A stretch of 64,000 nucleotides of DNA from Chitinophaga pinensis (GCA_945901065.1 CAMDKI010000001.1:124001-188000), one strand, 5' to 3'. Shown: positions 17,458-26,050, counted from the stretch's first letter. A program made the numbers and translations. Notes: generated by a model from the letters alone, not told the origin.

Positions 17458-18222
17458 ATGTTAACACTAACAATTACGAATGCCTCTGAAATCTTCAGCG
17501 GCCCCTTTAACCTTACGCAGGCTATTGCTTTTACCTTTTTTGTGGGGTCTATGGCAATGATGGCAGCAACTGCTTTTTTTTGGCTTGAAATGCGAAACGT
17601 TGATGCTAAATGGCGAACGTCCATGATGGTGTCAGGTTTGATTACCTTTATTGCCGCGGTGCATTACTTTTACATGCGTGATTACTTTGTAAGCACAGGA
17701 GAATCACCAACATTTTTCAGGTATGTTGATTGGCTACTTACAGTGCCCCTAATGTGCGTTGAGTTTTATTTAATAACCAAAAAGGTAGGTGGTAAAATAT
17801 CGACTATGTGGAAGTTGATTGCAGCTTCTGTATTTATGTTGGTAACAGGCTACATTGGTGAGGCTATTTATGGTGGCCAAACGCAATCTTGGATCTGGGG
17901 TGGTATCTCAGGACTAGGCCATTTTTACATCATTTATCTAGTGTGGGCTGGAGAAGTTGCACAGTTGGCCAAAAACGCTGGAGGTGCCGTGTTGAAAGCC
18001 AATAAAGCTCTTGCATGGTTTGTATTAGCTGGATGGGCCATTTATCCGCTAGGATATATTTTGGGAACCCAAGGTGGATTTATCGGAATCAATTTTGGCG
18101 TTGATGCTGGTTTTATGGATGTAATCTATAACATTGGCGATGCGGTAAACAAGATTGGCTTCGGCTTGGTAATATATACTCTAGCAGTAAGCGATACTAA
18201 GGAGTTGAACGCTGCTAAGTAA
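17458..18222 (+). CDS. Proton-pumping microbial rhodopsin, green-tuned, with antenna-type glycine
   Basis: This 254-residue seven-helix protein belongs to the proteorhodopsin/xanthorhodopsin group. Helix C reads FRYVDWLLTVPLMCVEFYL and gives the D-T-E pump signature: D91 (proton acceptor), T95 and E102 (proton donor). H69 matches the acceptor-linked histidine. M99 is the residue at spectral-tuning position 105 of proteorhodopsin; Leu or Met there gives green absorption, Gln blue. K232 in GDAVNK is the retinal Schiff-base lysine, with counter-ion D228. In helix E, W147-G148 aligns with W137-W138 of bacteriorhodopsin, and a glycine at the second position is what opens the carotenoid window in xanthorhodopsin. 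The Blh retinal-synthesis gene follows. The carotenoid genes needed for retinal are not in the window. I expect light-driven proton export across the inner membrane. Confidence 0.96.
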   Translation: MLTLTITNASEIFSGPFNLTQAIAFTFFVGSMAMMAATAFFWLEMRNVDAKWRTSMMVSGLITFIAAVHYFYMRDYFVSTGESPTFFRYVDWLLTVPLMCVEFYLITKKVGGKISTMWKLIAASVFMLVTGYIGEAIYGGQTQSWIWGGISGLGHFYIIYLVWAGEVAQLAKNAGGAVLKANKALAWFVLAGWAIYPLGYILGTQGGFIGINFGVDAGFMDVIYNIGDAVNKIGFGLVIYTLAVSDTKELNAAK

Positions 18223-18242
18223 AGAACCTTAACAAAAGCGGA

Positions 18243-18278
18243 GGGGAGTAAAAAGCAGTTTTTACTCCCCTTTTTTTT
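18243..18278 (+). terminator. Strong rho-independent terminator between rhodopsin and blh
   Basis: A perfect 12-bp stem (GGGGAGTAAAAA / TTTTTACTCCCC) with a GCAG loop is followed by eight T. It begins 20 bp after the rhodopsin stop and ends 11 bp before the blh start codon. The blh gene must therefore use read-through or a promoter inside the rhodopsin gene, which would keep retinal synthase well below opsin. Confidence 0.93.
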
Positions 18279-18289
18279 GATACCTGCCG

Positions 18290-19186
18290 ATGAGAACACT
18301 AGTAACCATAATATCTGTCGCTTTCATGTTGTATGCTTCTGCAGGTGGCAGCTTTCATTTCGTTTTTGAATGTGTGCTCGCATTGGTGTTGATTGGTTTT
18401 GTTGGTATCTCGCACGGTGCGGTCGATCATATACTAGCCGCTGAAGTTTTAAAATTATTACCCAACAAAAAGCTATATCTGTTTCTTATTGGCTACCTAA
18501 GTATCGTTGCACTTTACATTGCCGCTTGGTTTGTTTCACCTTTTTTGAGCTTCGTCTTATTCCTTCTCTATTCAGCATATCATTTTGGCCAAGCCGATAC
18601 AGAAATTATTACAAGAGACCTATCCTCTAAATTTATTTTATTAGTGCGGTACAATTATGGACTCATTATTATTTCTGCATTAATGATTTCCAACACTGCT
18701 TATCTCCAAACCATTTTTCCTGATTGGTTTAACCAAAGTATACATCTCGCAGATACCATAAAGTATTCCTATTACGTATTCTATTCGTCTATAGCAATAC
18801 AGGTTGTTATCTCGATAGTAATGATTGCGAAAAATTTAGTCGCGCTCACGAAGTTGGTAGTTTTCAGTGCTCAGCTAATATTAATTTTGTTTGTTTTTAA
18901 TGTTTTACCTCCACTTATAGCGTTCTCCATCTATTTTGGCTTGTGGCATGCCTTATTGATTTTGCAAAAAGAATACCAAGCGTTTACAACAGCAAAGCTA
19001 ATTTCTAGCATAAGAGCTTTCATAGCATTGCTGGCCCCATTCACCTTATTGAGTTTATTGGGCATTGCCGCTGTAATCTATTTTAGCGGTGCAAATGCAA
19101 ATATTGCCGTGTTAGTTGCCATTTCAGCATTGGCGTTTCCGCACACTTTGCTTATGGATAAAATGTATAGCCAGAAAATTGGCTGA
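18290..19186 (+). CDS. blh: Brp/Blh-family beta-carotene 15,15'-dioxygenase (retinal synthesis)
   Basis: This 298-residue integral membrane enzyme cleaves beta-carotene into two retinal molecules, the chromophore of the rhodopsin encoded just upstream. The family's conserved histidines are visible: H42 in GISHGAVDH, H98 in SAYHFGQAD, H220 in GLWHALLIL and H285 in FPHTLLMDKMY. These bind the catalytic iron. Most of the rest is hydrophobic transmembrane sequence. The ATG at 18290 lies 11 bp after a strong terminator hairpin. Pairing of opsin and blh is common in marine and freshwater Bacteroidota and supports a working phototrophy module. Confidence 0.93.
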   Translation: MRTLVTIISVAFMLYASAGGSFHFVFECVLALVLIGFVGISHGAVDHILAAEVLKLLPNKKLYLFLIGYLSIVALYIAAWFVSPFLSFVLFLLYSAYHFGQADTEIITRDLSSKFILLVRYNYGLIIISALMISNTAYLQTIFPDWFNQSIHLADTIKYSYYVFYSSIAIQVVISIVMIAKNLVALTKLVVFSAQLILILFVFNVLPPLIAFSIYFGLWHALLILQKEYQAFTTAKLISSIRAFIALLAPFTLLSLLGIAAVIYFSGANANIAVLVAISALAFPHTLLMDKMYSQKIG

Positions 19187-19613
19187 GATGTGCTTTCTAG
19201 AATTAAACACGCACTTTGGCGAAGCCAAGCAGCCATCCATTAAAACTAAGACACGGTTTAAAAACAATCTACATTAAATTCAGTCCGTATCAGGCAAATT
19301 CTCTTGTACCACGGCTTTAGGCTATTTGATTTGGCAACGGTATTACTAACATATTAGGCACTAATTTTGCCCACTCGTCCCCGTCTTGAGACGCAGATGT
19401 AATTCACAAAGCTTTTACAAACTCAATTTCAATAGGGTAATAATTTTTCGCTACGAATAACTGCTGGGGCAAGTTTAAAATTCTCCGCCCGACCCTTACC
19501 CCCTCCCGACCTCCCCCTGAAAAGGGGAGGAGCTAAAGAAACACTACGGTCACGCCCCAAAGGGGCACCATACTTATAGCCGGGGGCATCACCCTCGGTA
19601 CTTAGTGCATAAC
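19187..19613. other. Intergenic region after blh (about 430 bp)
   Basis: This gap lies between convergent genes. The first 320 bp show no gene or RNA that I can recognise. The second part contains the dispersed palindromic element described at 19510-19534, surrounded by C-rich sequence. Confidence 0.5.
19510..19534. repeat. Dispersed palindromic element, copy 1 (CCTCCCC...GGGGAGG)
   Basis: Stem CCTCCCC (19510-19516) / GGGGAGG (19524-19530) with a CTGAAAA loop, then AGCT. A close relative sits at 57412-57437, also between genes and in C-rich surroundings. This suggests a small REP-like family. Confidence 0.65.
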
Positions 19614-19644
19614 AAAAAGGCCGCTCCAGTTTCCCGAAGCGGCC
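19614..19644 (-). terminator. Rho-independent terminator of the fad operon
   Basis: On the minus strand the stem GGCCGCTTC / GGAGCGGCC (9 bp with one G-T pair) is followed by five T. It begins 32 bp after the acyl-CoA dehydrogenase stop codon. Confidence 0.88.
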
Positions 19645-19676
19645 GTATTGCAATAAAAATCTGGAAAGATTTCGGT

Positions 19677-21473
19677 TTAGAAAGGATATTGATTCGCATC
19701 AATAATCTTCGCAGCAATCTCGCGGCGAAGAGCCTTGGTGTTTACTACATCCATTTTGGTGTAGCGTTTCAAGCCCATTAGCATAATGCGCTGCTCGTCG
19801 CCTTCGGTAAAGGCAGCAAGGGCATGTTTGCCATGAACGTTAACTTTCTCCAAAGCATCGCTCAAGTAAACGCGGGCCATAGCTACATATAATGCTGCTT
19901 CGGCTTCACCTTTCATGCTTTGAATCTTCTCGGCACGTAGCAAAGCAGATTCGGCAGTGAAAACTAGAGCAATCATATCAGCAATATCCATCACTATCTC
20001 TTGCTCTTCTTTCAATTTCTGCATCAGCTTTTGGAAAGCAGCACCTGCAGTCATCAAAATAGCTTTCTTGGCGTTCGCAATGGCTTTTTTCTCAGCGGCA
20101 AACAAAACATCGCTGTCGTCGCTGCCAAAAGTAGGCACGCTCATTAGCTCTTTTTGTACCGCCATTGCAGGGGTCATCAAGTCAACTTGGCCACTCATGG
20201 CTTTACGCACAAGCATATCAACGGTCAATAAACGGTTAATTTCGTTAGTGCCTTCGAAAATACGATTGATACGGCTATCGCGGTAGGCGCGTGCAGCTGG
20301 GTACTCTTCAGAGAAACCATAGCCACCGTGGATTTGTACGGTTTCATCAACCACATAATCCAATATCTCAGAGCCTACAAATTTCAAGATGGCGCACTCA
20401 ATAGAGTACTCTTCGGCAGCAGCCAATAGTGCTTCGTTGTGTGAAGCGCCTTTAGCCAACAATTCTTGTTCTTTCTTCTCAATCAAATCGCTGGTGCGAT
20501 AAGAAATAGATTCGCCAGCAAAAATTTGGATAGCTTGCTCAGCCAACTTGTATTGGATAGCACCAAAGCTAGAAATAGATACGTTGAACTGTTTGCGCTC
20601 GTTAGCGTATTTTACAGCAGTAGTGGCAGCACGCTTAGAACCACCAATTGCAGCAGCGCACAATTTGTAGCGACCGATGTTCAAGATGTTAAAAGCGATT
20701 TTGTGGCCTTTGCCAATTTCGCCTAACAAATTGTCTTTTGGTATTGAACAATCTTGGAAAAATACTTGGCGGGTAGAAGAACCTTTAATACCTAGTTTTT
20801 TCTCCTCTGCACCTAGCGAAAGGCCTGGTGTGCCGCGCTCAACAATAAAGCCGGTAAATTTCTCACCATCAATTTTTGCGAACACCACATATACGTCGGC
20901 AAAACCACCGTTGGTAATCCACATTTTTTGGCCGTTCAATACATAGTGCGTGCCCTCAGCATTCAATACCGCTTTGGTTTTAGCACCCAATGCATCCGAA
21001 CCAGAACCTGGCTCAGTAAGGCAATAAGATGCTTTCAACTCGCCAGTAGCCAAACCTGGTAGGTACTTTTGCTTTTGGGCAGGGGTACCGTAATACAAAA
21101 TTGGCAAAGTACCGATGCCGGTGTGAGCAGAAAGTGCTACTGCAAATGAGTGAGCACCACCCATCAACTCCGTAACTACCGTGTTGGTGTTTACGTCTTT
21201 ACCATAGCCACCATATTCTTCAGGTATAGCCATACCCAAAAGGCCAAGTTCGCCAGCTTTGTCAAGTAGGCTAGGCATCAATCCTTCTTCTAAAGAATCG
21301 ATACGATCTAGGATAGGGTCGATTTCAGTTTCAATGAAATCTTTGCACATATCCGCTATCATGAGTTGTTCTTCGTTCAGTTCCTCGCGGATGAAAACGT
21401 CTTCCGCTTTTGATTCCTTCACGATGAACTCGCCCCCTTTAAGGGCATTCGTTTTTACTGCAGTTGCTTCCAT
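19677..21473 (-). CDS. fadE: Acyl-CoA dehydrogenase (FadE type, long C-terminal extension)
   Basis: This 598-residue flavoenzyme catalyses the first oxidation of fatty-acid beta-oxidation (acyl-CoA to trans-2-enoyl-CoA). The acyl-CoA dehydrogenase core covers residues about 30-425, with the FAD/substrate motif YCLTEPGSGSD (150-160), WITNGG (185-190) and the catalytic base E407 in RIFEGTNEI. A helical extension of about 170 residues follows, as in the 590-600 residue FadE of Bacillus. It is the last gene of a fadN-fadA-fadE series, with a 94-bp gap from the thiolase gene that contains a terminator-like hairpin. Control is probably by the TetR repressor upstream of fadN. Confidence 0.95.
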   Translation of the reverse strand: MEATAVKTNALKGGEFIVKESKAEDVFIREELNEEQLMIADMCKDFIETEIDPILDRIDSLEEGLMPSLLDKAGELGLLGMAIPEEYGGYGKDVNTNTVVTELMGGAHSFAVALSAHTGIGTLPILYYGTPAQKQKYLPGLATGELKASYCLTEPGSGSDALGAKTKAVLNAEGTHYVLNGQKMWITNGGFADVYVVFAKIDGEKFTGFIVERGTPGLSLGAEEKKLGIKGSSTRQVFFQDCSIPKDNLLGEIGKGHKIAFNILNIGRYKLCAAAIGGSKRAATTAVKYANERKQFNVSISSFGAIQYKLAEQAIQIFAGESISYRTSDLIEKKEQELLAKGASHNEALLAAAEEYSIECAILKFVGSEILDYVVDETVQIHGGYGFSEEYPAARAYRDSRINRIFEGTNEINRLLTVDMLVRKAMSGQVDLMTPAMAVQKELMSVPTFGSDDSDVLFAAEKKAIANAKKAILMTAGAAFQKLMQKLKEEQEIVMDIADMIALVFTAESALLRAEKIQSMKGEAEAALYVAMARVYLSDALEKVNVHGKHALAAFTEGDEQRIMLMGLKRYTKMDVVNTKALRREIAAKIIDANQYPF

Positions 21474-21519
21474 TACAATTTAGGATTTTTTCTGTTGGTA
21501 ATAATTCCTGTCAACGTTT

Positions 21520-21557
21520 AAAAATAACAGCCGACAATTAGTTTTGGTTGTCGGCTG
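21520..21557 (-). terminator. Terminator-like hairpin between fadA and fadE
   Basis: On the minus strand a perfect 10-bp stem (CAGCCGACAA / TTGTCGGCTG, 10-nt loop) is followed by TTATTTTT. It lies 10 bp after the thiolase stop codon. It should lower, but need not abolish, transcription into fadE. Confidence 0.8.
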
Positions 21558-21567
21558 CGCTCTATAT

Positions 21568-22746
21568 TTAATTCAAAAGTTCATAAATGCCAGCAATACC
21601 TTGTCCACCGCCAATACAAGCAGTAACCATACCATATTTCTGCTTACGGCGGCGTAGCTCGTTCAATAACTGAACGGTCAATTTGGTGCCGCTGCAACCT
21701 AGTGGGTGACCCAATGCTATGGCTCCACCGTTTACGTTGATGATTTCTGGGTTAAGATTCGCTTCTTTAATTACGCTCAAAGCTTGGGTAGCAAAGGCTT
21801 CGTTCAACTCTATCAAGTCGATTTGGTTCAAGGTCATGCCAGCCTGTTTCAAAGCGCGTGGAATGGCAGCCACTGGGCCAATACCCATAATGCTTGGGTC
21901 AACACCTGCAGAGGCACAGTTTACCATGCGGGCAATTGGCTCTAAGTTCAACTCCTTTACCATTCGCTCTGACATTACCAATACGAAAGAGGCACCGTCT
22001 GATGTTTGTGAAGAGTTGCCTGCGGTTACAATACCACCTAATGAGAAAGCGGGGCGTAGTTTGGATAGCACCTCCACAGAAGTATCGGCTCGCGGACCTT
22101 CATCCGTGTCAACCACATACTTTTTGGTTTTGCGTTTGCCGTTCTCTACATAGATTTCCTCTACTTCGATTGGCACAATTTCGTTTTTAAACAAACCACC
22201 TTCAATAGCTCTAAAAGCTTTTTGGTGCGATTGGTAAGAAAACTCATCGGCTGCTTCACGGGTAATACCGTAGATGCTGGCCATTTTCTCGGCTGTGTGG
22301 CCCATGCCCAACATATACTCAGGGGTATTTTTAGCTACCTCAAAGTTTGGTACGGTTTTGTAACCTACTGTGGGCACAAGGCTCATGCTTTCAGTGCCAC
22401 CAGCAATGATCACGTCGGCAAAGCCGGCTTTGATTTTGGCAGTAGCCATAGCAATAGTCTCCACGCCCGAACCGCAGTAGCGGTTAACGGTTACGCCGGG
22501 TACTTCAATCGGCAGTGAGCGAACGGCCACCCAACGGCCCATTTGCAAACCCTGCTCGGCTTCTGGTACGGCATTACCTACAATAATATCGTCAATCCTT
22601 GTTGGATCGAGTGCTGGAACCGATTTCAAAAGGTGAGCAATCACCTCACGGGCCAGTTCTACCGGGTTGGTATGTCTAAAACCACCGCGGCCAGCCTTAC
22701 CTACCGCACTGCGGTAACCGGCTACTATATATGCTTCTTGGCTCAT
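21568..22746 (-). CDS. fadA: Acetyl-CoA C-acyltransferase (3-ketoacyl-CoA thiolase)
   Basis: This 392-residue thiolase cleaves 3-ketoacyl-CoA with CoA to release acetyl-CoA, the last step of beta-oxidation. The catalytic triad is visible: nucleophile C91 in NRYCGSGVET, H347 in GGAIALGHPLG and C377 in TACIGGGQG. Length is typical for the family. It lies 67 bp downstream of fadN in the same direction; that gap carries a heptamer repeat array. Confidence 0.96.
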   Translation of the reverse strand: MSQEAYIVAGYRSAVGKAGRGGFRHTNPVELAREVIAHLLKSVPALDPTRIDDIIVGNAVPEAEQGLQMGRWVAVRSLPIEVPGVTVNRYCGSGVETIAMATAKIKAGFADVIIAGGTESMSLVPTVGYKTVPNFEVAKNTPEYMLGMGHTAEKMASIYGITREAADEFSYQSHQKAFRAIEGGLFKNEIVPIEVEEIYVENGKRKTKKYVVDTDEGPRADTSVEVLSKLRPAFSLGGIVTAGNSSQTSDGASFVLVMSERMVKELNLEPIARMVNCASAGVDPSIMGIGPVAAIPRALKQAGMTLNQIDLIELNEAFATQALSVIKEANLNPEIINVNGGAIALGHPLGCSGTKLTVQLLNELRRRKQKYGMVTACIGGGQGIAGIYELLN

Positions 22747-22760
22747 TGTTTTGTTTTTAG

Positions 22761-22788
22761 TATCAAGTAGTGAGTATCAAGTATCAAG
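22761..22788. repeat. Heptamer array 4x7 bp (unit TATCAAG), between fadN and fadA
   Basis: Four adjacent 7-bp units; three are exact TATCAAG and the second is degenerate (TAGTGAG). The array ends 14 bp upstream of the fadA start codon. Confidence 0.8.
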
Positions 22789-22813
22789 TACTGATGGTCA
22801 TTTCTACCCAATC

Positions 22814-25243
22814 TTAGTTTCTTAATGGTCTTCCGGTTTTAAGGATACTTTGAATCCTTTCAAGCGTTTTTTGCTCACCCAATAGCGACAAGAACGCTTC
22901 GCGCTCAAGGTCTAAAAGGTACTGTTCGCTCACTTTCTGTTCGCCGCTCAAATCGCCGCCGCTCAATACGTAGGCAATTTTGTTGGCTATCTTCATGTCG
23001 TGCTCGGTAGCATATTTGCCGAAATAGAAACCGTATGATCCACCATACAAACCAGCCAATACGCTGCGACCCAGAACGGTAACCTCCTCAGGTATAGGGC
23101 GGGTGTAACCACGCTCATCCATGCGGATAACTTCTTTCTTAGCCTCAGCAATCTGGCGCTCGCCATTTACTACTACTATATCTTGGCCTTCGCGAAGGAT
23201 ATTTAAGTGGTAAGCTTCGTGAGCCGATGTCGCTACCTTAGCAGTAGCAATGTTCACAAACGCATCTTGAATGCGGTTCAGCTGCACATCGCCTTTACGG
23301 AAGCTTTTAGAAGCGCGCAACGCGAACTCCTTAGTACCGCCACCTGCTGGCAATAAGCCAACACCCACTTCTACCAAACCAATATAGGTTTCGGCAGCAG
23401 CCACCACGCGGTCGGCGTGCATGGTTACTTCACAACCGCCACCTAGTGTCATACCGTGCGGTGCAACCACAACTGGGATGTCAGAGAAACGGATACGAGC
23501 AACGGTATTCTGGAAATGACGGATAGCGAAATCCAACTCATCATACTCTTGCTCAATGGCCAGCATGAAAATCATCATCAAGTTGGCACCAGCAGAGAAG
23601 TTTTGGCCATTGTTGGCAATAACCAAACCACGGTATTCTTTCTCGGCAATGTCAATAGCCTTATTGATGCCTTCCAGTACTTCGCTGCCCAATGAGTTCA
23701 TTTTAGTGTGGAACTCAAGGTTCAACACACCGTCGCCCAAATCGTGCAAGGTAGCACCGGTATTTTGCCAAATTGGCTTTTTACTGCGCAAGTTATCCAA
23801 CAGGATAAATGCATCTTGGCCAGGGATAGCTACATAGTCTTTCTTTTGTAGGTCATAGTATTTGCGGATGCCGTTTTCTACCACGTAGAAACTGGTTTTG
23901 CCAGCGGCCAACATCTCCTCAACCCAAGCAGCAGGCTTGTGCCCAGCAGCTTTCATTTTCTCAACTACTTTAGCTACACCCAATACATCCCATGCTTGGA
24001 ACGGACCCAACTCCCAGCCGAAGCCAGCACGCAGGGCGTCGTCAACACGATAAATCTCGTCGGCAATCTCTGGTACACGGTTACTTGCGTAAGCCGATAG
24101 GCGGTAAGTAATTTCGCGGTTGAAATCACCTGCTTTATCGGTGCCTTTAAACAACACTTTTAAGCGCTCTTTCAAATCGTCGCTTTGTTTAGCTTGCTCA
24201 ATAGTGGCAAACTTAGCACGAGGCTGATCTTCGTACTCAAGTGTGTTAAGGTTCAAGGTAAGAATCAACTTCTTGCCATCGGCACCTTTGGTTTTCTTAT
24301 AGAAACCTTGGCCAGTTTTATCACCCAACCATTTGTTATCAACCATTTTCTGAACGTAAGCAGGAATCTTGAACAAGTCGCGAGATTCGTCGTTTACGCA
24401 GTCGTTGTAAGCATTTTCGGCAACCTTTACTAGGGTATCCAAACCTACTACATCGCCAGTACGGAAGGTAGCTGATTTAGGGCGACCGCTAACTGGGCCA
24501 GTCAATGCATCCACTTCTTGTATGGTAAGACCCATATCCTGCATTACATGGAAAATGGCCATGATGCTGAATACGCCAATACGGTTGGCGATAAATGCCG
24601 GGGTATCTTTACACAATACCGTGGTTTTGCCAATCACTTTGCTTCCGTATTCCAACATAAAGCTGGTAACTGCAGGGTCGGTTTTGGCGGTCGGAATTAC
24701 TTCCAACAACTTTAGGTAACGTGGTGGGTTAAAAAAGTGCAAGCCTAGGAAGTTCTTCTGGAAATCTTCGGTGCGGCCGTCCAACATGCTATGGATAGGA
24801 ATGCCCGAAGTGTTTGAAGCAACGATAGAACCTTGCTTACGGTATTTGTCCACCTGGTCAAACACGGTCTTTTTGATAGCTAAATTTTCCACAACCGCCT
24901 CGAGGATAAGGTCAGCATCGGCAATATCTTTAAAGTTATCGTCAAAGTTTCCGGTCTTTACGCGGCTAATAAAAGCAGGGTCGTAAACCGGAGAAGGGTT
25001 TGACTTAATAGATGCGGTAAGAGCGCCATTCACAATAGCGTTGCGTTTGGCAGGGTTTTTAGCATCTGCTTCGCTCAGGTCGCGAGGAACGATATCAAGC
25101 AACAACACTTCTAAGCCAACGTTGGCAAAGTGCAGCGCGATACGCGAACCCATTACGCCCGAACCAAGCACCACGGCCTTACGGATGCGGCGCTTGAAGC
25201 CTGCTTCCGTTAATGCCTTGGGTTGTACTTGTGCGGTATCCAT
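22814..25243 (-). CDS. fadN: Bifunctional 3-hydroxyacyl-CoA dehydrogenase / enoyl-CoA hydratase (FadN type)
   Basis: This 809-residue protein does the hydration and second oxidation steps of beta-oxidation. The NAD-binding 3-hydroxyacyl-CoA dehydrogenase half is N-terminal (GSGVMGSRIALHFANVG at about 28-44, then LHFFNPPRYLKLLE and GPVSGRPKSATFRTGD). The crotonase half is C-terminal, with oxyanion-hole regions NGQNFSAGANLMM and HGMTLGGGCEV. This order is opposite to E. coli FadB and matches Bacillus FadN (about 790 residues), as does the gene order fadN-fadA-fadE. It is the first gene of the operon. Its promoter overlaps a predicted TetR operator. Confidence 0.94.
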   Translation of the reverse strand: MDTAQVQPKALTEAGFKRRIRKAVVLGSGVMGSRIALHFANVGLEVLLLDIVPRDLSEADAKNPAKRNAIVNGALTASIKSNPSPVYDPAFISRVKTGNFDDNFKDIADADLILEAVVENLAIKKTVFDQVDKYRKQGSIVASNTSGIPIHSMLDGRTEDFQKNFLGLHFFNPPRYLKLLEVIPTAKTDPAVTSFMLEYGSKVIGKTTVLCKDTPAFIANRIGVFSIMAIFHVMQDMGLTIQEVDALTGPVSGRPKSATFRTGDVVGLDTLVKVAENAYNDCVNDESRDLFKIPAYVQKMVDNKWLGDKTGQGFYKKTKGADGKKLILTLNLNTLEYEDQPRAKFATIEQAKQSDDLKERLKVLFKGTDKAGDFNREITYRLSAYASNRVPEIADEIYRVDDALRAGFGWELGPFQAWDVLGVAKVVEKMKAAGHKPAAWVEEMLAAGKTSFYVVENGIRKYYDLQKKDYVAIPGQDAFILLDNLRSKKPIWQNTGATLHDLGDGVLNLEFHTKMNSLGSEVLEGINKAIDIAEKEYRGLVIANNGQNFSAGANLMMIFMLAIEQEYDELDFAIRHFQNTVARIRFSDIPVVVAPHGMTLGGGCEVTMHADRVVAAAETYIGLVEVGVGLLPAGGGTKEFALRASKSFRKGDVQLNRIQDAFVNIATAKVATSAHEAYHLNILREGQDIVVVNGERQIAEAKKEVIRMDERGYTRPIPEEVTVLGRSVLAGLYGGSYGFYFGKYATEHDMKIANKIAYVLSGGDLSGEQKVSEQYLLDLEREAFLSLLGEQKTLERIQSILKTGRPLRN

Positions 25244-25298
25244 AGATGTTTATTAAGGGTTTAAAATTGAACGTTTTATCTCTTTTTCAAATGGGTAA

Positions 25299-25342
25299 CT
25301 AAGATACCCCAAACTTTTTTCTTTACCAAACAACCGTTTGAT
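25299..25342 (-). promoter_or_regulatory. fadN promoter with overlapping TetR operator (site 1)
   Basis: An 18-bp inverted repeat ACCAAAC-N4-GTTTGAT lies at 25325-25342. Read on the minus strand, its inner end supplies TTTG; 20 bp later comes TATCTTAG (25299-25306), a one-mismatch Bacteroidota -7 box. The start codon of fadN is 55 bp downstream of that box. The same palindrome with the same flank (GTAAAGAAAA on the minus strand) occurs upstream of the tetR gene, which makes it the likely repressor site. Confidence 0.75.
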
Positions 25343-25348
25343 TTTAAT

Positions 25349-25385
25349 TTGGTTAATTAGTTGATTGGTTATGGGTTAATTGTTA
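25349..25385. repeat. Heptamer array (unit TTGGTTA-like), tetR-fadN gap
   Basis: Units TTGGTTA, TTGGTTA, TGGGTTA and ATTGTTA, with one irregular 9-bp step after the first. Opposite in orientation to the array at 25434-25461 (unit CCAATAA), so the two can pair across a 48-bp gap. Confidence 0.65.
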
Positions 25386-25433
25386 CGGAGTATAGGTTTC
25401 TTGAATCATTATCTTTATGTTATTAATCTGCAG

Positions 25434-25461
25434 CCAATAACTAATAACCAATTCTCAATAT
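25434..25461. repeat. Heptamer array 4x7 bp (unit CCAATAA), overlapping tetR stop codon
   Basis: Units CCAATAA, CTAATAA, CCAATTC and TCAATAT. The last unit contains the tetR stop codon (TGA on the minus strand at 25455-25457), so the array runs into the coding end. Confidence 0.75.
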
Positions 25462-26012
25462 GCGCGTTTCGCAATCCGCTTTAGGGCATCCTGCAAATAC
25501 CTTGGTTCGTTGTAAATGCGCATCATCATTACCGCTCCTTCAATTTCGCTTACACATTGCTCGGCTACTTCGCGGGCGGTTTTTTCGCTGTATTTATCTT
25601 TCAATACAAAGGTTAGGGCGTTCATCCAATCATCAAAAAAGTTGCGTATCAGCTCGCTAAACTCTGGTATCACTCTCGCTGTCTCAATGCCTATGTTGCC
25701 CATTATACATCCTTCTTGTGGCCCGATGAACATTTTCTCCGTCAGTTCGCCCATTTTACGCAGGCGTTCGCGGGTGCTGAGCTTGGTATTGTAGGCATGT
25801 GCAAATACCTCTTTATTAAAGTATTCGTGCACGTAGGCAATCACGGCTTTCATCAAATCTTCCTTGCTAGGGTAGTAGTGGTACATGCTGCCTTTTAACA
25901 AACCACATGCCTGGGCAATATCGGCCATGGTAGCGTTGTAATAGCTCTTCTGGCTGAATATCTTCAACGCTTGGTTGAGAATGAATGTTTCGCTGACTTT
26001 GGCTTTAGGCAT
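25455..26012 (-). CDS. TetR family transcriptional regulator of fatty-acid oxidation genes
   Basis: This 185-residue protein has an N-terminal TetR DNA-binding domain (residues about 8-55): a helix starting FILNQALKIFSQKSY, the turn region TMADIAQACGL, and the recognition helix KGSMYHYYPSKEDL. The C-terminal domain would bind the ligand. It lies 211 bp upstream of fadN on the same strand and divergent from an alpha/beta hydrolase. A shared palindrome lies at its own control region and at the fadN promoter, so autoregulation and repression of fadNAE are the best reading. By analogy with Bacillus FadR the inducer may be a long-chain acyl-CoA; that is inference. Confidence 0.88.
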   Translation of the reverse strand: MPKAKVSETFILNQALKIFSQKSYYNATMADIAQACGLLKGSMYHYYPSKEDLMKAVIAYVHEYFNKEVFAHAYNTKLSTRERLRKMGELTEKMFIGPQEGCIMGNIGIETARVIPEFSELIRNFFDDWMNALTFVLKDKYSEKTAREVAEQCVSEIEGAVMMMRIYNEPRYLQDALKRIAKRAY

Positions 26013-26022
26013 CTTATTAATG

Positions 26023-26050
26023 TACGATTTACGATGTACGAGGTACGATT
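26023..26050. repeat. Heptamer array 4x7 bp (unit TACGATT), upstream of tetR
   Basis: Units TACGATT, TACGATG, TACGAGG and TACGATT in perfect 7-bp register, beginning 11 bp upstream of the tetR start codon. The sequence ACGAGGTACGATT recurs inverted in the array at 26351-26378. Confidence 0.85.

Noticed and set aside
19187..19509. Possible tRNA or small RNA in the gap after blh
   Set aside because: No cloverleaf arms, TTCRANNC-like T-loop or strong hairpin with T-run was found.
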